A stretch of 64,000 nucleotides of DNA from Bacteroidetes bacterium GWB2_32_14 (GCA_001768235.1 MENK01000014.1:128977-192976), one strand, 5' to 3'; positions 7,470 through 18,399 are shown, counted from the stretch's first letter. Made by a program: numbers and translations. Notes: generated by a model not told the origin, from the sequence alone.

Positions 7470-10013
7470 ATGATGAGAATTGAGATTAACCGTTTAAAAC
7501 TACTGATTTTTGCTGCTTTTGCTATCTTTGTTTCCTGTCAAAACAATCAGAAAAAGACAATTACCTTAATCGAAAACTGGGAGTTTAAAAACAATTTGTC
7601 CAATCAATGGTATCCGGCACAAGTTCCCGGAAGTATTCATTCCGATCTTTTCAAAAACAATTTAATTCCGGATCCTTATTTTGAAAAAAACGAACAAAAA
7701 CTTCATTGGATTGATACCTGTGATTGGGTTTACAGAACAAATTTCGAAAAACCAAAATATATTCAGCAAAACGAACATGTTGAACTTATTTTTGATGGAT
7801 TAGACACGTATGCAGATGTATATTTAAATGATTCATGCCTTTTTTCAGCGGATAACATGTTTATTCCGTGGCAAAAAGAAATCGATATTGAAAACCTAAA
7901 GGATACAAACTCATTGGTTGTAAATTTAAAATCAGCTTTAAAAGAAGAAAAGAAGAAACACCAGCTATTGCTTTACGAACTCCCTGGTGGAACAAGAACA
8001 TTTACCAGGAAAGCTGCTTATCAATATGGATGGGATTGGGCTCCGGCATACGTTTCTGCCGGTATTTGGCAGGATGTGAAATTGAAACGATGGAATACAG
8101 CCATAATCCGTGATATTAAATCAACTATTGACACATTAAATGCTGAAATTGCATTCGTTACATTACAACTCGAAATACAGTCGGATATTGATTTTAAAGC
8201 AAGAATAAAAATTAAAGGACGAAATTATTTTTTAAGAAAAACATTCAAGGATATTGCCATAAAAAAAGGAAGACACTTTTACTCTTTACCATTCGAAATA
8301 AATAAACCCAAACTGTGGTGGGTGCATAACCTGGGTGAACCTTTTTTATACAAATTAAATATTCAGCTTTCGAACAACAACAAATTGATTGATTCAAAAA
8401 GCATTTCCCTGGGGTTACGAACAATAAAATTAGTAAGGGAAAAAGATGATACGGGCGAATCATTTTATTTTAAATTAAATGGTGTTCCGGTATTTATGAA
8501 GGGAGCTAATTATGTCCCACAAAGTTCATTTCCGGGAACAGTAAAAGATTCAGGTTACAATAAAATAATTTCTGATGCCTTAAAAGCCAACATGAACATG
8601 CTTAGGGTTTGGGGTGGTGGTATTTACGAAAAAGATATTTTTTATGATTTATGTGATAGTTTAGGAATCATGGTCTGGCAGGATTTTATGTTTGCTAACG
8701 CCATGTATCCGGGCGATAGCACTTTTCTTGATAATGTAAAAAAAGAAGCAGAATACCAGGTAAACCGGTTAAGCAACCATCCATCAATAACTGTTTGGTG
8801 TGGCAATAATGAAATTAACGAAGCGTGGCACAACTGGGGATGGACGCGAAGTTACTCCAAGCAAGATTCTACAGAAATATGGAATAATTACCAGAAATTG
8901 TTTCATTCGATTTTACCTGAAATCGTTCATAAAAATAGTCCAGATATTCCTTATACACCATCATCACCGGTATTTGGCAGGGGAAATTCACGAAGCAGCT
9001 TCGAAGGCGATAATCATTACTGGTATGTTTGGCACGATGGATACGATTTTGATTGGTACAATAAAGTTACAGGAAGATTTATGAGTGAATTTGGTTTTCA
9101 GGCGTTCCCATCGATAAAAACTATTGAAATGTTTGACTCTTCAGAATTTAGAACCATCGATTCTGAAATCATACTGGCACATCAGAAACATCCAAAAGGG
9201 AATGAAAAAATCAAACAATATATGCAGAATTATTACCCTGTTCCTGATAATTTCTCAGATTTTGTTTATGTAAGTCAACTGTTGCAGGCTGAAGGAATAC
9301 GAACAGGTATTCTCTCACAACGAAGAGCAAAACCCTTTTGCACGGGCAGCTTGTACTGGCAATTAAACGATTGCTGGCCGGCCATTTCGTGGTCGGGCAT
9401 CGACTATTCCGGCCAATGGAAAGCTTTACATTATTTTGCAAGGGAAGATTTTAAAAACATCCTTATTTCCCCATATTTATTTAATGATTCGCTTGAAATT
9501 ACTGTTGTTTCTGATAGTTTAAAAAGTTTCCAGGGAGAACTCCTGTTAAACCTTATAGATTTTAATGGAACGAGAACTCAGGAATGGAAACTCAATTTTA
9601 ACATAGAAAGTAACCAGAGTCAAAAAGTTTTTAAAACTTCAATCAAGGAACTTTTAAACGGGAAACTAAAAAATAAACATCTTCTTTATATCGAATTAAT
9701 TAACAACAATAAGATTCTTGCAACAAGAGTAGTATATTTTGAAAAACCAAAAGATTTATTACTCGAAAATTCCGATTTTGAATACCTGGTAGCAAGAATC
9801 GACAATGGTTATGAAATTACTTTAACAACAAAGAATCTTATTAAAAATATATATCTTGATTTGCCTTTTGATGGCTTTTTTACAGATAATTTCTTTGATG
9901 TAATTCCGGGAATACCTAAAAAAATTGTTTTCGAGTGTAGTAATAAAAAAATTAAAATTAATAAAGAATTGAAATATAATTGTTTGAATAGAGTTTTAGC
10001 AAAATCTAAATAA
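7470..10013 (+). CDS. GH2-family beta-mannosidase lipoprotein
   Basis: An 847-residue GH2 enzyme with the usual jelly-roll, Ig-like and TIM-barrel order. The lipobox FVSC near residue 23 predicts a lipid-anchored protein. In the barrel, WGGGIYEKDIFYDLCDSLG precedes TVWCGNNE, giving acid/base E448; MSEFGFQ gives nucleophile E540. The WQDFMFANAMYP segment and the general pattern fit beta-mannosidases better than beta-galactosidases. It would release terminal beta-linked mannose, for example from the N-glycan core or mannan fragments. It opens a four-gene operon with six-base gaps to GH92 and the transporter. A second ATG lies at 7473. Confidence 0.9.
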   Translation: MMRIEINRLKLLIFAAFAIFVSCQNNQKKTITLIENWEFKNNLSNQWYPAQVPGSIHSDLFKNNLIPDPYFEKNEQKLHWIDTCDWVYRTNFEKPKYIQQNEHVELIFDGLDTYADVYLNDSCLFSADNMFIPWQKEIDIENLKDTNSLVVNLKSALKEEKKKHQLLLYELPGGTRTFTRKAAYQYGWDWAPAYVSAGIWQDVKLKRWNTAIIRDIKSTIDTLNAEIAFVTLQLEIQSDIDFKARIKIKGRNYFLRKTFKDIAIKKGRHFYSLPFEINKPKLWWVHNLGEPFLYKLNIQLSNNNKLIDSKSISLGLRTIKLVREKDDTGESFYFKLNGVPVFMKGANYVPQSSFPGTVKDSGYNKIISDALKANMNMLRVWGGGIYEKDIFYDLCDSLGIMVWQDFMFANAMYPGDSTFLDNVKKEAEYQVNRLSNHPSITVWCGNNEINEAWHNWGWTRSYSKQDSTEIWNNYQKLFHSILPEIVHKNSPDIPYTPSSPVFGRGNSRSSFEGDNHYWYVWHDGYDFDWYNKVTGRFMSEFGFQAFPSIKTIEMFDSSEFRTIDSEIILAHQKHPKGNEKIKQYMQNYYPVPDNFSDFVYVSQLLQAEGIRTGILSQRRAKPFCTGSLYWQLNDCWPAISWSGIDYSGQWKALHYFAREDFKNILISPYLFNDSLEITVVSDSLKSFQGELLLNLIDFNGTRTQEWKLNFNIESNQSQKVFKTSIKELLNGKLKNKHLLYIELINNNKILATRVVYFEKPKDLLLENSDFEYLVARIDNGYEITLTTKNLIKNIYLDLPFDGFFTDNFFDVIPGIPKKIVFECSNKKIKINKELKYNCLNRVLAKSK

Positions 10014-10019
10014 GTTATA

Positions 10020-12998
10020 ATGAAAAAAATAATTGTCCTTATCAGTTTAATAGCCGTATTCTGCTATTCGTGCCAAAACAATAATCCTGCAGATTATGTC
10101 GATCCATTTATTGGTACAGGTGGCCATGGGCATACTTATCCCGGAGCAACCATGCCTTTCGGAATGGTTCAGCTAAGTCCTGATACCCGGCTCGAAGGCT
10201 GGGATGGCTGTTCGGGTTATCATTATACAGATTCAATAATCTACGGTTTTTCACATACACATTTAAGTGGTACAGGCGTTCCCGACTATTGCGACATTTT
10301 ATTCATGCCTGCTACCGACAAATTTTATCTGAAGAATGGGTACAACGATACTATTGAAAAAGGCTACAGTTCTCGATTCAGCAAAAAAACAGAATATGCA
10401 AAACCCGGGTTTTATAAAGTAAAACTCGACGATTATGGCATTTTTGTTGAACTTACGGCCAGCAATCGTGTTGGGTTTCACAAATATATTTTCCCAGGAA
10501 GTAAAAATGCCTTTGTAACTATCGATCTTACACATAGAGACGAGGTTCTGGAATCATCATTAAAACAAATTAATGAATACGAGATAGAAGGTATGCGCCG
10601 TTCACGTTCATGGGCAAAAGATCAACATGTTTATTTTGTTGCTCGTTTCAGCCAACCCATTAAATCCCTGAATCTTGCTGTTAATGATATTATTAAATCC
10701 GACCTACAGGAAGCATCAGGCAAAAACATTAAAGCAGGAATTGATTTTGGACAAATCAGAAAAAAAGAACTTTTAATAAAAGTGGGGATTTCAGCAGTAA
10801 GCTGCGAAGGAGCCAGAAAAAACCTGGAATCAGAAATTCCTGATTGGGACTTCGAAACAATAAAAAAATCTGCTTACGATACATGGAATAAGGAGTTGAG
10901 TAAAATCAATATAAAATCTGATAAAAAAAATAAAACGATATTTTATACGGCACTCTATCACTCGATGGTAGTCCCCAACCTGTTCATGGATATTGATGGG
11001 CAATATCGCGGAATGGATTTGCAGGTTCATAAAGCAGAAGATTTTACCAATTACACTGTTTTCTCTTTGTGGGATACTTACAGGGCAACACATCCACTAT
11101 ACACTATTATTGACCAAACCAGAACAAATGATTTTATCAGGACTTTTATAAATCAGTATAAAAATGGTGGCAGAATACCAATTTGGGAACTTGCAGGCAA
11201 TTACACAGGTTGTATGATTGGATATCACTCTATTCCTGTTATTGCCGACGCTTATTTAAAAGGAATAAGGAATTACGACACCGAACTGGCTTTTGAAGCA
11301 ATGAAACATAGTGCAATGCTCGATTGGCTTGGATTGGAAAGCTATAAAAAATACGGGTTTATACCTGCCGATAAGGAATCTGAATCGGTTTCTAAAACTC
11401 TCGAATATGCTTACGATGATTGGTGTATAGCACAAATGGCAAAAACCATGGGCAAAGAAACCGATTATTCCAATTTCTTAAAACGGGCACAGTCGTTTAA
11501 AAACCTGTATGACCCATCGACAGGATTTATGCGTGCCAAACTTTTTGGAGCATGGAAATACCCGTTCGATCCTACAGAAGTTGATTTTAATTACACCGAA
11601 GCCAATTCGTGGCAATATTCATTTTATGTTCCACAGGATGTCTCCGGATTAATAGATTTAATGGGTGGAAAAGAAAAGTTTTCAATAAAGCTTGATGAGC
11701 TTTTCTCAACAAGCAACCAAACATCAGGACGCCACCAGGTTGATATTACGGGATTAATTGGACAATACGCACATGGCAACGAACCAAGCCATCATATGGC
11801 CTATTTATACAACTATGTTAATCAACCCTGGAAAACCCAGGAAATGGTCCGCAAAATAATGAATGAGATGTATTCAACAAATCCTGAAGGACTTATAGGA
11901 AATGAAGATTGTGGGCAGATGTCAGCATGGTATGTATTAAGCTCAATGGGTTTTTATCCTGTTACCCCGGCATCTGGTATTTATGTAATTGGAAGCCCGG
12001 TTTTAAAAGAAGCCCGAATAAATCTTGAAAACCTGCCTGACGGTTTAACTGCCGGAGGAAGTCGGGCAGGCGGAAAATCATTTTTGATAAAAGCTGAGAA
12101 TATCTCTGATAAAAATATTTACATCCAGTCTGCAACATTGAATGGAGAAGCATATACAAAATCCTATTTAAAGCACGAAACCATTATGAATGGCGGTGAA
12201 TTGGTTTTTGTCATGGGAGATAAACCCAATATATGGGGTTCAAGTAATGATGATATTCCTGTTTCATCAATATCTGAACAACGAATAATGCCAGTACCTT
12301 TCACGAATGCTAAATCGAGAAGTTTTAACAAGAGTACCAACATAGAATTTTACTCGAATGTGCCTGATGCAAAAATATTTTACACCTTAAACGGGGAAAC
12401 CCCGACAACTCAATCCATTTTATATACATCACCCATTTTTATTGACAAAACAACAACCATCAATTATTTTGCCATTGCTAATGAAAGGCCTGCCAGTAAT
12501 GTTGTTGAACTTAATATGGTTAAATTCCCCGAAGGCAGAAGTATAATACTTAAAAACAGGCCGCATCGTCAATATACTGGTAATTCAGATTCCACATTAA
12601 TCGACGGGATTTATGGAAATATTGACTTCCGGCTGGGTTCATGGCATGGATACAATGGTGTTGATTTAGATGCTGTAGTTGACCTGGGTAAACCAACTTG
12701 GATTTCATACCTGTCAGTTAACTTTTTACAAGATGTGAACTCATGGATATTTATGCCTGCCTATGTTGAATATTATTCATCTGAAGATGGAGAAAACTTT
12801 AAGCTAATCGGAAAAGTTGATAATACTATTGATGAAAATAATTGGGAAGTAATTATTAAAGACTTTACTTTAAAAATATATCCTTTAAAAACAAGGTATA
12901 TTAAAGTTGTTGGAAAAAGTAACATTATGTGTCCCGAATGGCATAAAGGACGTGGCAACGAATTGTTTATATTTACAGATGAAATAACTATAAAATAA
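10020..12998 (+). CDS. GH92 alpha-mannosidase lipoprotein with C-terminal binding-type domains
   Basis: Strong GH92 signature: DYVDPFIGTGGHGHTYPGA at the mature N-terminus, GFSHTHLSGTG, and the catalytic-domain segment GNEDCGQMSAWYVLSSMGFYPV. GH92 enzymes are calcium-dependent exo-alpha-mannosidases acting on N-glycan or yeast-mannan linkages. The lipobox is YSCQ at about residue 19. After the catalytic core (to about residue 740) come a chitobiase-like C-terminal segment (IFYTLNGETPTT) and a discoidin/F5-8C-like domain, making 992 residues, longer than the minimal family length. It is probably surface- or periplasm-facing and works with the upstream GH2 enzyme. Confidence 0.94.
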   Translation: MKKIIVLISLIAVFCYSCQNNNPADYVDPFIGTGGHGHTYPGATMPFGMVQLSPDTRLEGWDGCSGYHYTDSIIYGFSHTHLSGTGVPDYCDILFMPATDKFYLKNGYNDTIEKGYSSRFSKKTEYAKPGFYKVKLDDYGIFVELTASNRVGFHKYIFPGSKNAFVTIDLTHRDEVLESSLKQINEYEIEGMRRSRSWAKDQHVYFVARFSQPIKSLNLAVNDIIKSDLQEASGKNIKAGIDFGQIRKKELLIKVGISAVSCEGARKNLESEIPDWDFETIKKSAYDTWNKELSKINIKSDKKNKTIFYTALYHSMVVPNLFMDIDGQYRGMDLQVHKAEDFTNYTVFSLWDTYRATHPLYTIIDQTRTNDFIRTFINQYKNGGRIPIWELAGNYTGCMIGYHSIPVIADAYLKGIRNYDTELAFEAMKHSAMLDWLGLESYKKYGFIPADKESESVSKTLEYAYDDWCIAQMAKTMGKETDYSNFLKRAQSFKNLYDPSTGFMRAKLFGAWKYPFDPTEVDFNYTEANSWQYSFYVPQDVSGLIDLMGGKEKFSIKLDELFSTSNQTSGRHQVDITGLIGQYAHGNEPSHHMAYLYNYVNQPWKTQEMVRKIMNEMYSTNPEGLIGNEDCGQMSAWYVLSSMGFYPVTPASGIYVIGSPVLKEARINLENLPDGLTAGGSRAGGKSFLIKAENISDKNIYIQSATLNGEAYTKSYLKHETIMNGGELVFVMGDKPNIWGSSNDDIPVSSISEQRIMPVPFTNAKSRSFNKSTNIEFYSNVPDAKIFYTLNGETPTTQSILYTSPIFIDKTTTINYFAIANERPASNVVELNMVKFPEGRSIILKNRPHRQYTGNSDSTLIDGIYGNIDFRLGSWHGYNGVDLDAVVDLGKPTWISYLSVNFLQDVNSWIFMPAYVEYYSSEDGENFKLIGKVDNTIDENNWEVIIKDFTLKIYPLKTRYIKVVGKSNIMCPEWHKGRGNELFIFTDEITIK

Positions 12999-13004
12999 TC
13001 TAAA

Positions 13005-14465
13005 ATGACTGATCAGAAACCAGCCTTGCCGGCAGGCAGGAAAAATTACACCAGTGCACTTATTGTGCTTACCAGTTTATTTTTTATGTGGGGATTTATT
13101 ACCTGCATGAACGATATTTTAATTCCCTTTTTCAGAAAGATGTTCGAACTCGACCGCTTTCAATCCATGATGGTTCAGTTTGCATTTTTTACCGCTTACT
13201 TCGTGGGTTCGCTCATTTATTTTATTGTTTCGGCCCGCAAAGGCGACCCTATATCAAGAATTGGGTATAAAAATGGGATTATCTGGGGATTAGTTATTTC
13301 AGCTTTTGCCTGTTTGTTATTTTATCCGGCAGCAGAACTCCAGATTTTCGGGTTATTCCTTGGTGCATTGTTTATTCTTGCACTCGGGTTTACACTGTTA
13401 CAAATTGCAGCTAATCCGTATGTTGCCTTATTAGGGCCTCCAGAAACCGCATCAAGCAGGTTAAACCTGTCGCAGGCATTTAACTCGCTTGGAACAACCA
13501 TAGCTCCTATTATTGGCGGGTATCTTGTATTCCACTATTTTGCAAAAATGGGAACACCTTTGATTAACCAGAACGGAATTCCTGTTTTAACCGATAGTGG
13601 TGAGCCTTTATCTGCATTAGGAGTTCAATTACCCTATTTGATTTTTGCGGGGGTTTTCCTGTCATTGGCTGTATTGTTCAGATTTACTCATCTTCCACGT
13701 TTTACCAGCTCATCAAATATAGAAAAAGGTGCAGGCGCATTAGGACACAGGCACTTGGTTTTGGGCATGATTGCTATTTTCATGTATGTTGGAGCCGAGG
13801 TTAGCATTGGCAGCTCATTTATTAACTATGCAGGTGAATTATTGGCTTATCCCGAAATGGAAGCTAAGAATTTTCTTGCTTTTTATTGGGGTGGCGCTAT
13901 GATTGGCAGGTTTTTGGGAGCTATTTCATTAAGCGATATCCAGAAAATAAAAAAATACCTGCTTATGCTGGCCACATCTATACTTACATTCTTTTTAATC
14001 TACGGTGTTATTTATTTAGAGAGTGGTTCTCAATTTGAATTTAGCAGAATAACACCTTTTCTTATTTTCTTAGCATTAAACTACATCGGCTTTATAATAG
14101 GGAAATCATTGCCCGGCAGAACTCTGGCAATATTTGCATTCATTGTTATCGGATTGCTGGCAACAACATTGGTGAGTGATGGAGCTGTTGCATTATGGAC
14201 AATTATTGGTATCGGCTTATTTAATTCTATCATGTGGTCGAATATTTTTACATTAGCCATAAAAGATTTGGAAAAAAATACTGCTCAGGGCTCATCCTTA
14301 CTGGTTATGATGATTTTAGGCGGAGCCATTATTCCTGTTTTACAGGGAGCAGTTGCCGATGCATTGAACGGGTACCATTTATCTTACTTTGTACCGATTT
14401 TCTGCTACATTTACCTGATGTATTATGGCTGGAAAGGATATATACCAAGGAAAACTTTGCAATAA
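13005..14465 (+). CDS. MFS sugar:proton symporter, FucP/GluP type
   Basis: A 486-residue protein with about 12 membrane segments. The N-terminal motif FFMWGFITCMNDILIPFFR is characteristic of the fucose/glucose-galactose porter family (FHS). It lies six bases after the GH92 gene and before a sugar kinase, so mannose released by the two glycosidases is the likely substrate. The first codons hold a palindromic CCTTGCCGGCAGG segment read as PALPAGR, which looks like a short inserted repeat in the otherwise dispensable N-terminal tail. Confidence 0.92.
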   Translation: MTDQKPALPAGRKNYTSALIVLTSLFFMWGFITCMNDILIPFFRKMFELDRFQSMMVQFAFFTAYFVGSLIYFIVSARKGDPISRIGYKNGIIWGLVISAFACLLFYPAAELQIFGLFLGALFILALGFTLLQIAANPYVALLGPPETASSRLNLSQAFNSLGTTIAPIIGGYLVFHYFAKMGTPLINQNGIPVLTDSGEPLSALGVQLPYLIFAGVFLSLAVLFRFTHLPRFTSSSNIEKGAGALGHRHLVLGMIAIFMYVGAEVSIGSSFINYAGELLAYPEMEAKNFLAFYWGGAMIGRFLGAISLSDIQKIKKYLLMLATSILTFFLIYGVIYLESGSQFEFSRITPFLIFLALNYIGFIIGKSLPGRTLAIFAFIVIGLLATTLVSDGAVALWTIIGIGLFNSIMWSNIFTLAIKDLEKNTAQGSSLLVMMILGGAIIPVLQGAVADALNGYHLSYFVPIFCYIYLMYYGWKGYIPRKTLQ

Positions 14466-14508
14466 GTTGTTTTTTTCGCAATTTTAAAGTCGTATAAATC
14501 AAAACACC

Positions 14509-15474
14509 ATGCAACGATTAGCAATAGGAATAGATATAGGTGGGACAAACGTTTCGTACGGATTAGTAACCGAAGATGGTTTGGTAAAACTTAAAGAATC
14601 GTTCCCCATAAAAGATTTTGAACAAGTAACTGATTTCGTGGATTATTTATCTGCCCGAATAAATCATTCTTTAAAAGGATTAAGTAAAACCGATTTTAAG
14701 CTTATCGGCGTTGGGATTGGTGCTCCCAATGGTAATTATTACAAAGGAACCATCGAGTTTGCTCCAAATTTGAGATGGAAAGGTATTATTCCACTGGCCG
14801 ATTTATTGAGAGAAAAAATTTGTGTTCCCACCTATTTAACTAACGATGCCAATGCAGCTGCAATGGGAGAGAAAATCTACGGCGGTGCAAAAAACATGAA
14901 TGATTTCTTTATGGTAACTCTTGGAACCGGTTTAGGTAGTGGTTTTTTTGCAAACGGTCAGCTTATATTAGGGCACGATGGCTTTGCCGGCGAACTTGGC
15001 CATGCTATTGTTGACCCCAATGGGCGTTTATGCGGTTGTGGAAGAAAAGGCTGCCTCGAAACTTACGCTTCGGCAACCGGAATAGTAAAAACTGTAAGAG
15101 AATCACTTGAAAGCACAGACGAACCAAGTGTATTAAGGAAATTTAACATCGATGAAATTACATCAGAAAAAATATATAAAGCAGCTCTCGAAAATGATCC
15201 AATTGCACTAAGAGCATTTGATTTTACAGCAAAAATGTTAGGATTAATGCTTGCAAATACTGTTGCCATAACAAGCCCTGAAGCAATTTTCTTATTCGGC
15301 GGATTGGCCAATGCAGGAGATCTTATTTTTAAACCAACAAAAACCTACATGGAAGATTACCTGCTTGTAATTTATAAAAACAAAGTAGAAATAAAACCAT
15401 CCTCATTGCCCGAAAACGATGCTGCTATTCTCGGCGCTGCTGCTTTGGTTTGGAATGAAAAAATTGGAGATTAG
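14509..15474 (+). CDS. ROK-family hexokinase (glucokinase/mannokinase-like)
   Basis: A 321-residue ROK protein: phosphate-binding GIDIGGTNVSYG at residues 6-17, TLGTGLGSGFF adenosine/phosphate loop, the sugar-binding ELGH with zinc-binding CGCGRKGCLETYAS. It should phosphorylate a cytosolic hexose at position 6. Because it closes the mannosidase-transporter operon, mannose (to mannose-6-phosphate) is a reasonable substrate, although glucose cannot be excluded. The gap to the transporter is 43 bases. A strong bidirectional terminator follows. Confidence 0.9.
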   Translation: MQRLAIGIDIGGTNVSYGLVTEDGLVKLKESFPIKDFEQVTDFVDYLSARINHSLKGLSKTDFKLIGVGIGAPNGNYYKGTIEFAPNLRWKGIIPLADLLREKICVPTYLTNDANAAAMGEKIYGGAKNMNDFFMVTLGTGLGSGFFANGQLILGHDGFAGELGHAIVDPNGRLCGCGRKGCLETYASATGIVKTVRESLESTDEPSVLRKFNIDEITSEKIYKAALENDPIALRAFDFTAKMLGLMLANTVAITSPEAIFLFGGLANAGDLIFKPTKTYMEDYLLVIYKNKVEIKPSSLPENDAAILGAAALVWNEKIGD

Positions 15475-15489
15475 AGAAAAAACAAAAAA

Positions 15490-15513
15490 CCGATGATTAC
15501 TCATCGGTTTTTT
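15490..15513. terminator. Bidirectional hairpin terminator
   Basis: Perfect stem CCGATGA (15490-15496) / TCATCGG (15501-15507) with a TTAC loop, an A run before it and a T run after it. It ends the kinase operon on the plus strand and the tRNA-Gly/tRNA-Leu transcript on the minus strand. Confidence 0.85.
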
Positions 15514-15514
15514 G

Positions 15515-15599
15515 TACCCGGGGCGGGACTTGAACCCGCACAGCCATAATGGCCACAGGATTTTAAGTCCTGCGTGTCTACCAATTCCACCACCTGGGC
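15515..15599 (-). tRNA. tRNA-Leu (UAA)
   Basis: An 85-nt class II tRNA with a long variable arm (TGGCCATTATGGCTG). The anticodon loop CTTAAAA gives anticodon UAA, and the T-arm GCGGG-TTCAAGT-CCCGC is perfect. The acceptor GCCCAGG/CCCGGGT contains an A-C mismatch at 5-68 and a G-U at 1-72, which is slightly unusual. CCA is not encoded. Confidence 0.9.
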
Positions 15600-15615
15600 A
15601 TTAGTAATAAAAAAG

Positions 15616-15688
<73 letters not shown>

Positions 15689-15771
15689 ATTTTGCGACTG
15701 CAAATATATCTAAAATTTTTGTTTCGCAAAAAATAATATTCAAAAAATGTTCTTATTTTTTTTGATTTTTA

Positions 15772-18399
15772 CTACAATCCTATATGTCGCTTAATATCAT
15801 TCAGTTTATTCAGGGCTTCAACCGGAGTGAGATTATTTATATCCAGTTTCTTAATTTCATCCCGAATTTGTTTGAGTACCGGATCGTCTAACTGGAAAAT
15901 CGTTGTCTGGTATCCTTCGCGATGTTGAGCAATTTCACCTACAGGTTTTGCTAAAGAATCTTTCTGTCCTGATTTCTCGAGATCTTTTAAAATTTCGTTC
16001 GCCCTGTTTACAACGCTTTTTGGCATACCGGCCATTTGTGCCACATGAATACCAAAACTGTGTTCGCTCCCGCCCCTTTTCAATTTCCGAAGAAATATCA
16101 CTTTATTATCGAGCTCTTTAATCGACACATTATAATTTTTAATTCGGACAAATGATTTCTCCATTTCATTTAATTCGTGGTAATGGGTTGCAAAAAGGGT
16201 TTTTGCTTTTGCAGTAGGATGTTCATGTATGTATTCAGCCATAGCCCAGGCAATGGAAATGCCATCGTATGTACTTGTTCCACGACCAATCTCATCCAAT
16301 AAAATCAGGCTTCGATGTGATAAATTATTCAGGATGCTTGCAGCTTCGTGCATCTCTACCATAAAGGTTGATTCGCCCAACGATATATTATCTGAAGCAC
16401 CAACACGGGTAAAAATTTTATCAACCAGGCCTATTTTAGCAGAAGCTGCCGGTACATAACTCCCAATCTGAGCAAGTAGCACAATTAAAGCCGTTTGACG
16501 TAACAATGCCGATTTCCCTGACATATTCGGTCCGGTAATCATAATGATTTGTTGCTGGTCGTTATCGAGTAAAATATCGTTGGAAATATACGGTTCATCA
16601 ATGGGCAGCATCTTTTCAATAACCGGGTGCCTGCCATCCCTGATATTAATAATATCGGTATTATTAATCTCGGGGCGAAAATAATTATTTGCTTCTGCAA
16701 CAACTGCAAAAGATAACAGACAGTCGAGTTTTGCAATTAGCGATGCATTTAACTGGATTGCAGGAATATAATCAGAGAGACTTGCAACAAGATCCAAGAA
16801 CAGCTGATTTTCGAGCTCAAGAGCTTTTTCTTCAGCACCCAGAATCTTTGTTTCGTATTCTTTAAGCTCTTCGGTAATGTATCTTTCGGCACTTACCAGG
16901 GTTTGTTTTCGAATCCATTCAGCGGGTACCTTGTCCTTATGCGTATTTCGTACTTCAATATAATAACCGAATACATTATTAAAACTTATTTTTAACGAGG
17001 CAATTCCTGTTCGCTCAATCTCTCGTTGCTGAATCTGGGCAAGGTAATCTTTACCTGAATATGCAAGCTTTCGGTACTCATCAAGTTCTGCTGATATTCC
17101 GTTTGCCATAAAATTCCCTTTGCTAAGCAATACCGAAGGATCAGGAAGAAGTTCTTTTTCAATTCTGTCGCGAATAGCAAAACAAGGATTTAACTGATCG
17201 CCAATTTTTGTTAGCGCGGCATCTCCCGACTCAAGGCATGCTTGTTTTATAGGTTGAATAGCTGTTAAGGCTATTTTGAGCTGAACCACTTCACGAGGAT
17301 TTACCCTTCCTGTAGCTACCTTAGAAATAATTCGCTCCAAATCACCAATATTTTTAACATGTTCTGAAAGCAAATCCCTGAAATCATTATTTTTAATAAG
17401 GTGTTCAACCACATCATGCCGTTCCTTAATTGGTTTTTCTTCTTTCAGCGGAAGTGCTACCCAGCGTTTAAGCATCCTTGCTCCCATTGGAGATAGGGTA
17501 CGATCGATAACATCAATTAAGGTTTTTGCTCCCTCGTTTATAGAATAAAACAATTCAAGATTACGAATAGTAAATTTATCGAGCCACACGTAATGTTCTT
17601 CTTCTATTCTCGAAAGCGATGATATGTGTTGTGTTTTATCGTGATGTGTTAATTCGAGATATTGCAAAATGGCTCCTGCAGCAATAATACCATATTGTAA
17701 ATTATGAACGCCAAATCCTTTTAATGAGGCTGTTTGAAATTTTTTAAGTAGTTTTTCTGTAGTATTTTCTTCGGTAAATACCCAGTCGTCGAGTTTATAG
17801 AGATAAAACTTTTCTCCAAAAAGTTCTTTAAATTGCTGTTGCTTGCTTCTTTCGCACAGTACTTCTTTGGGGCGAAAGCTATTTAACAATTTGTCGATAT
17901 ACTCGAAGCTACCCTCGGCAGTAAAAAACTCGCCGGTAGAAATATCAAGAAAAGATACTCCTGCAATATTTTTTTCGAGATGTACCGATGCCAGGAAATT
18001 ATTTTCACGATGTTCAAGCACATTATCATTAAGCGAAACACCCGGGGTTACGAGTTCTGTAACGCCTCGTTTGACAATGTTTTTTGTTTTTTTGGGGTCT
18101 TCGAGTTGTTCGCAAATAGCTACACGCTGCCCGGCTCTTACTAACTTAGGTAAATACGTGTCGATAGCATGATAAGGAACTCCGGCAAGTTCTACAAACG
18201 AAGCCGAACCATTTGCCCTTCGGGTTAATGTAATTCCAAGTATCTCAGATGCTTTTATTGCGTCTTCACCAAAAGTTTCGTAAAAATCTCCAACCCGGAA
18301 CAACAAAATGGCATCAGGATGTTTCCTCTTGATCTCATAATATTGTTTCATTAATGGTGTTTCGGCGTATTTCTGTTCTACTGTAGGTTCCTGCATCAT
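15772..18399 (-). CDS. mutS: DNA mismatch repair protein MutS
   Basis: An 875-residue MutS1. The N-terminal mismatch-recognition domain includes [14 protein letters not shown], with the conserved Phe and Glu that contact the mispair. Connector, lever and clamp domains follow, and the C-terminal ABC-type ATPase has Walker A GPNMSGKS, the signature region [11 protein letters not shown] and Walker [18 protein letters not shown]. The FATHYHEL segment and C-terminal HTH are present. The length is normal. It is divergent from the saccharopine dehydrogenase-like gene and downstream of two tRNAs on the same strand. It initiates methyl-independent mismatch repair with MutL. Confidence 0.98.
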   Translation of the reverse strand: MMQEPTVEQKYAETPLMKQYYEIKRKHPDAILLFRVGDFYETFGEDAIKASEILGITLTRRANGSASFVELAGVPYHAIDTYLPKLVRAGQRVAICEQLEDPKKTKNIVKRGVTELVTPGVSLNDNVLEHRENNFLASVHLEKNIAGVSFLDISTGEFFTAEGSFEYIDKLLNSFRPKEVLCERSKQQQFKELFGEKFYLYKLDDWVFTEENTTEKLLKKFQTASLKGFGVHNLQYGIIAAGAILQYLELTHHDKTQHISSLSRIEEEHYVWLDKFTIRNLELFYSINEGAKTLIDVIDRTLSPMGARMLKRWVALPLKEEKPIKERHDVVEHLIKNNDFRDLLSEHVKNIGDLERIISKVATGRVNPREVVQLKIALTAIQPIKQACLESGDAALTKIGDQLNPCFAIRDRIEKELLPDPSVLLSKGNFMANGISAELDEYRKLAYSGKDYLAQIQQREIERTGIASLKISFNNVFGYYIEVRNTHKDKVPAEWIRKQTLVSAERYITEELKEYETKILGAEEKALELENQLFLDLVASLSDYIPAIQLNASLIAKLDCLLSFAVVAEANNYFRPEINNTDIINIRDGRHPVIEKMLPIDEPYISNDILLDNDQQQIIMITGPNMSGKSALLRQTALIVLLAQIGSYVPAASAKIGLVDKIFTRVGASDNISLGESTFMVEMHEAASILNNLSHRSLILLDEIGRGTSTYDGISIAWAMAEYIHEHPTAKAKTLFATHYHELNEMEKSFVRIKNYNVSIKELDNKVIFLRKLKRGGSEHSFGIHVAQMAGMPKSVVNRANEILKDLEKSGQKDSLAKPVGEIAQHREGYQTTIFQLDDPVLKQIRDEIKKLDINNLTPVEALNKLNDIKRHIGL

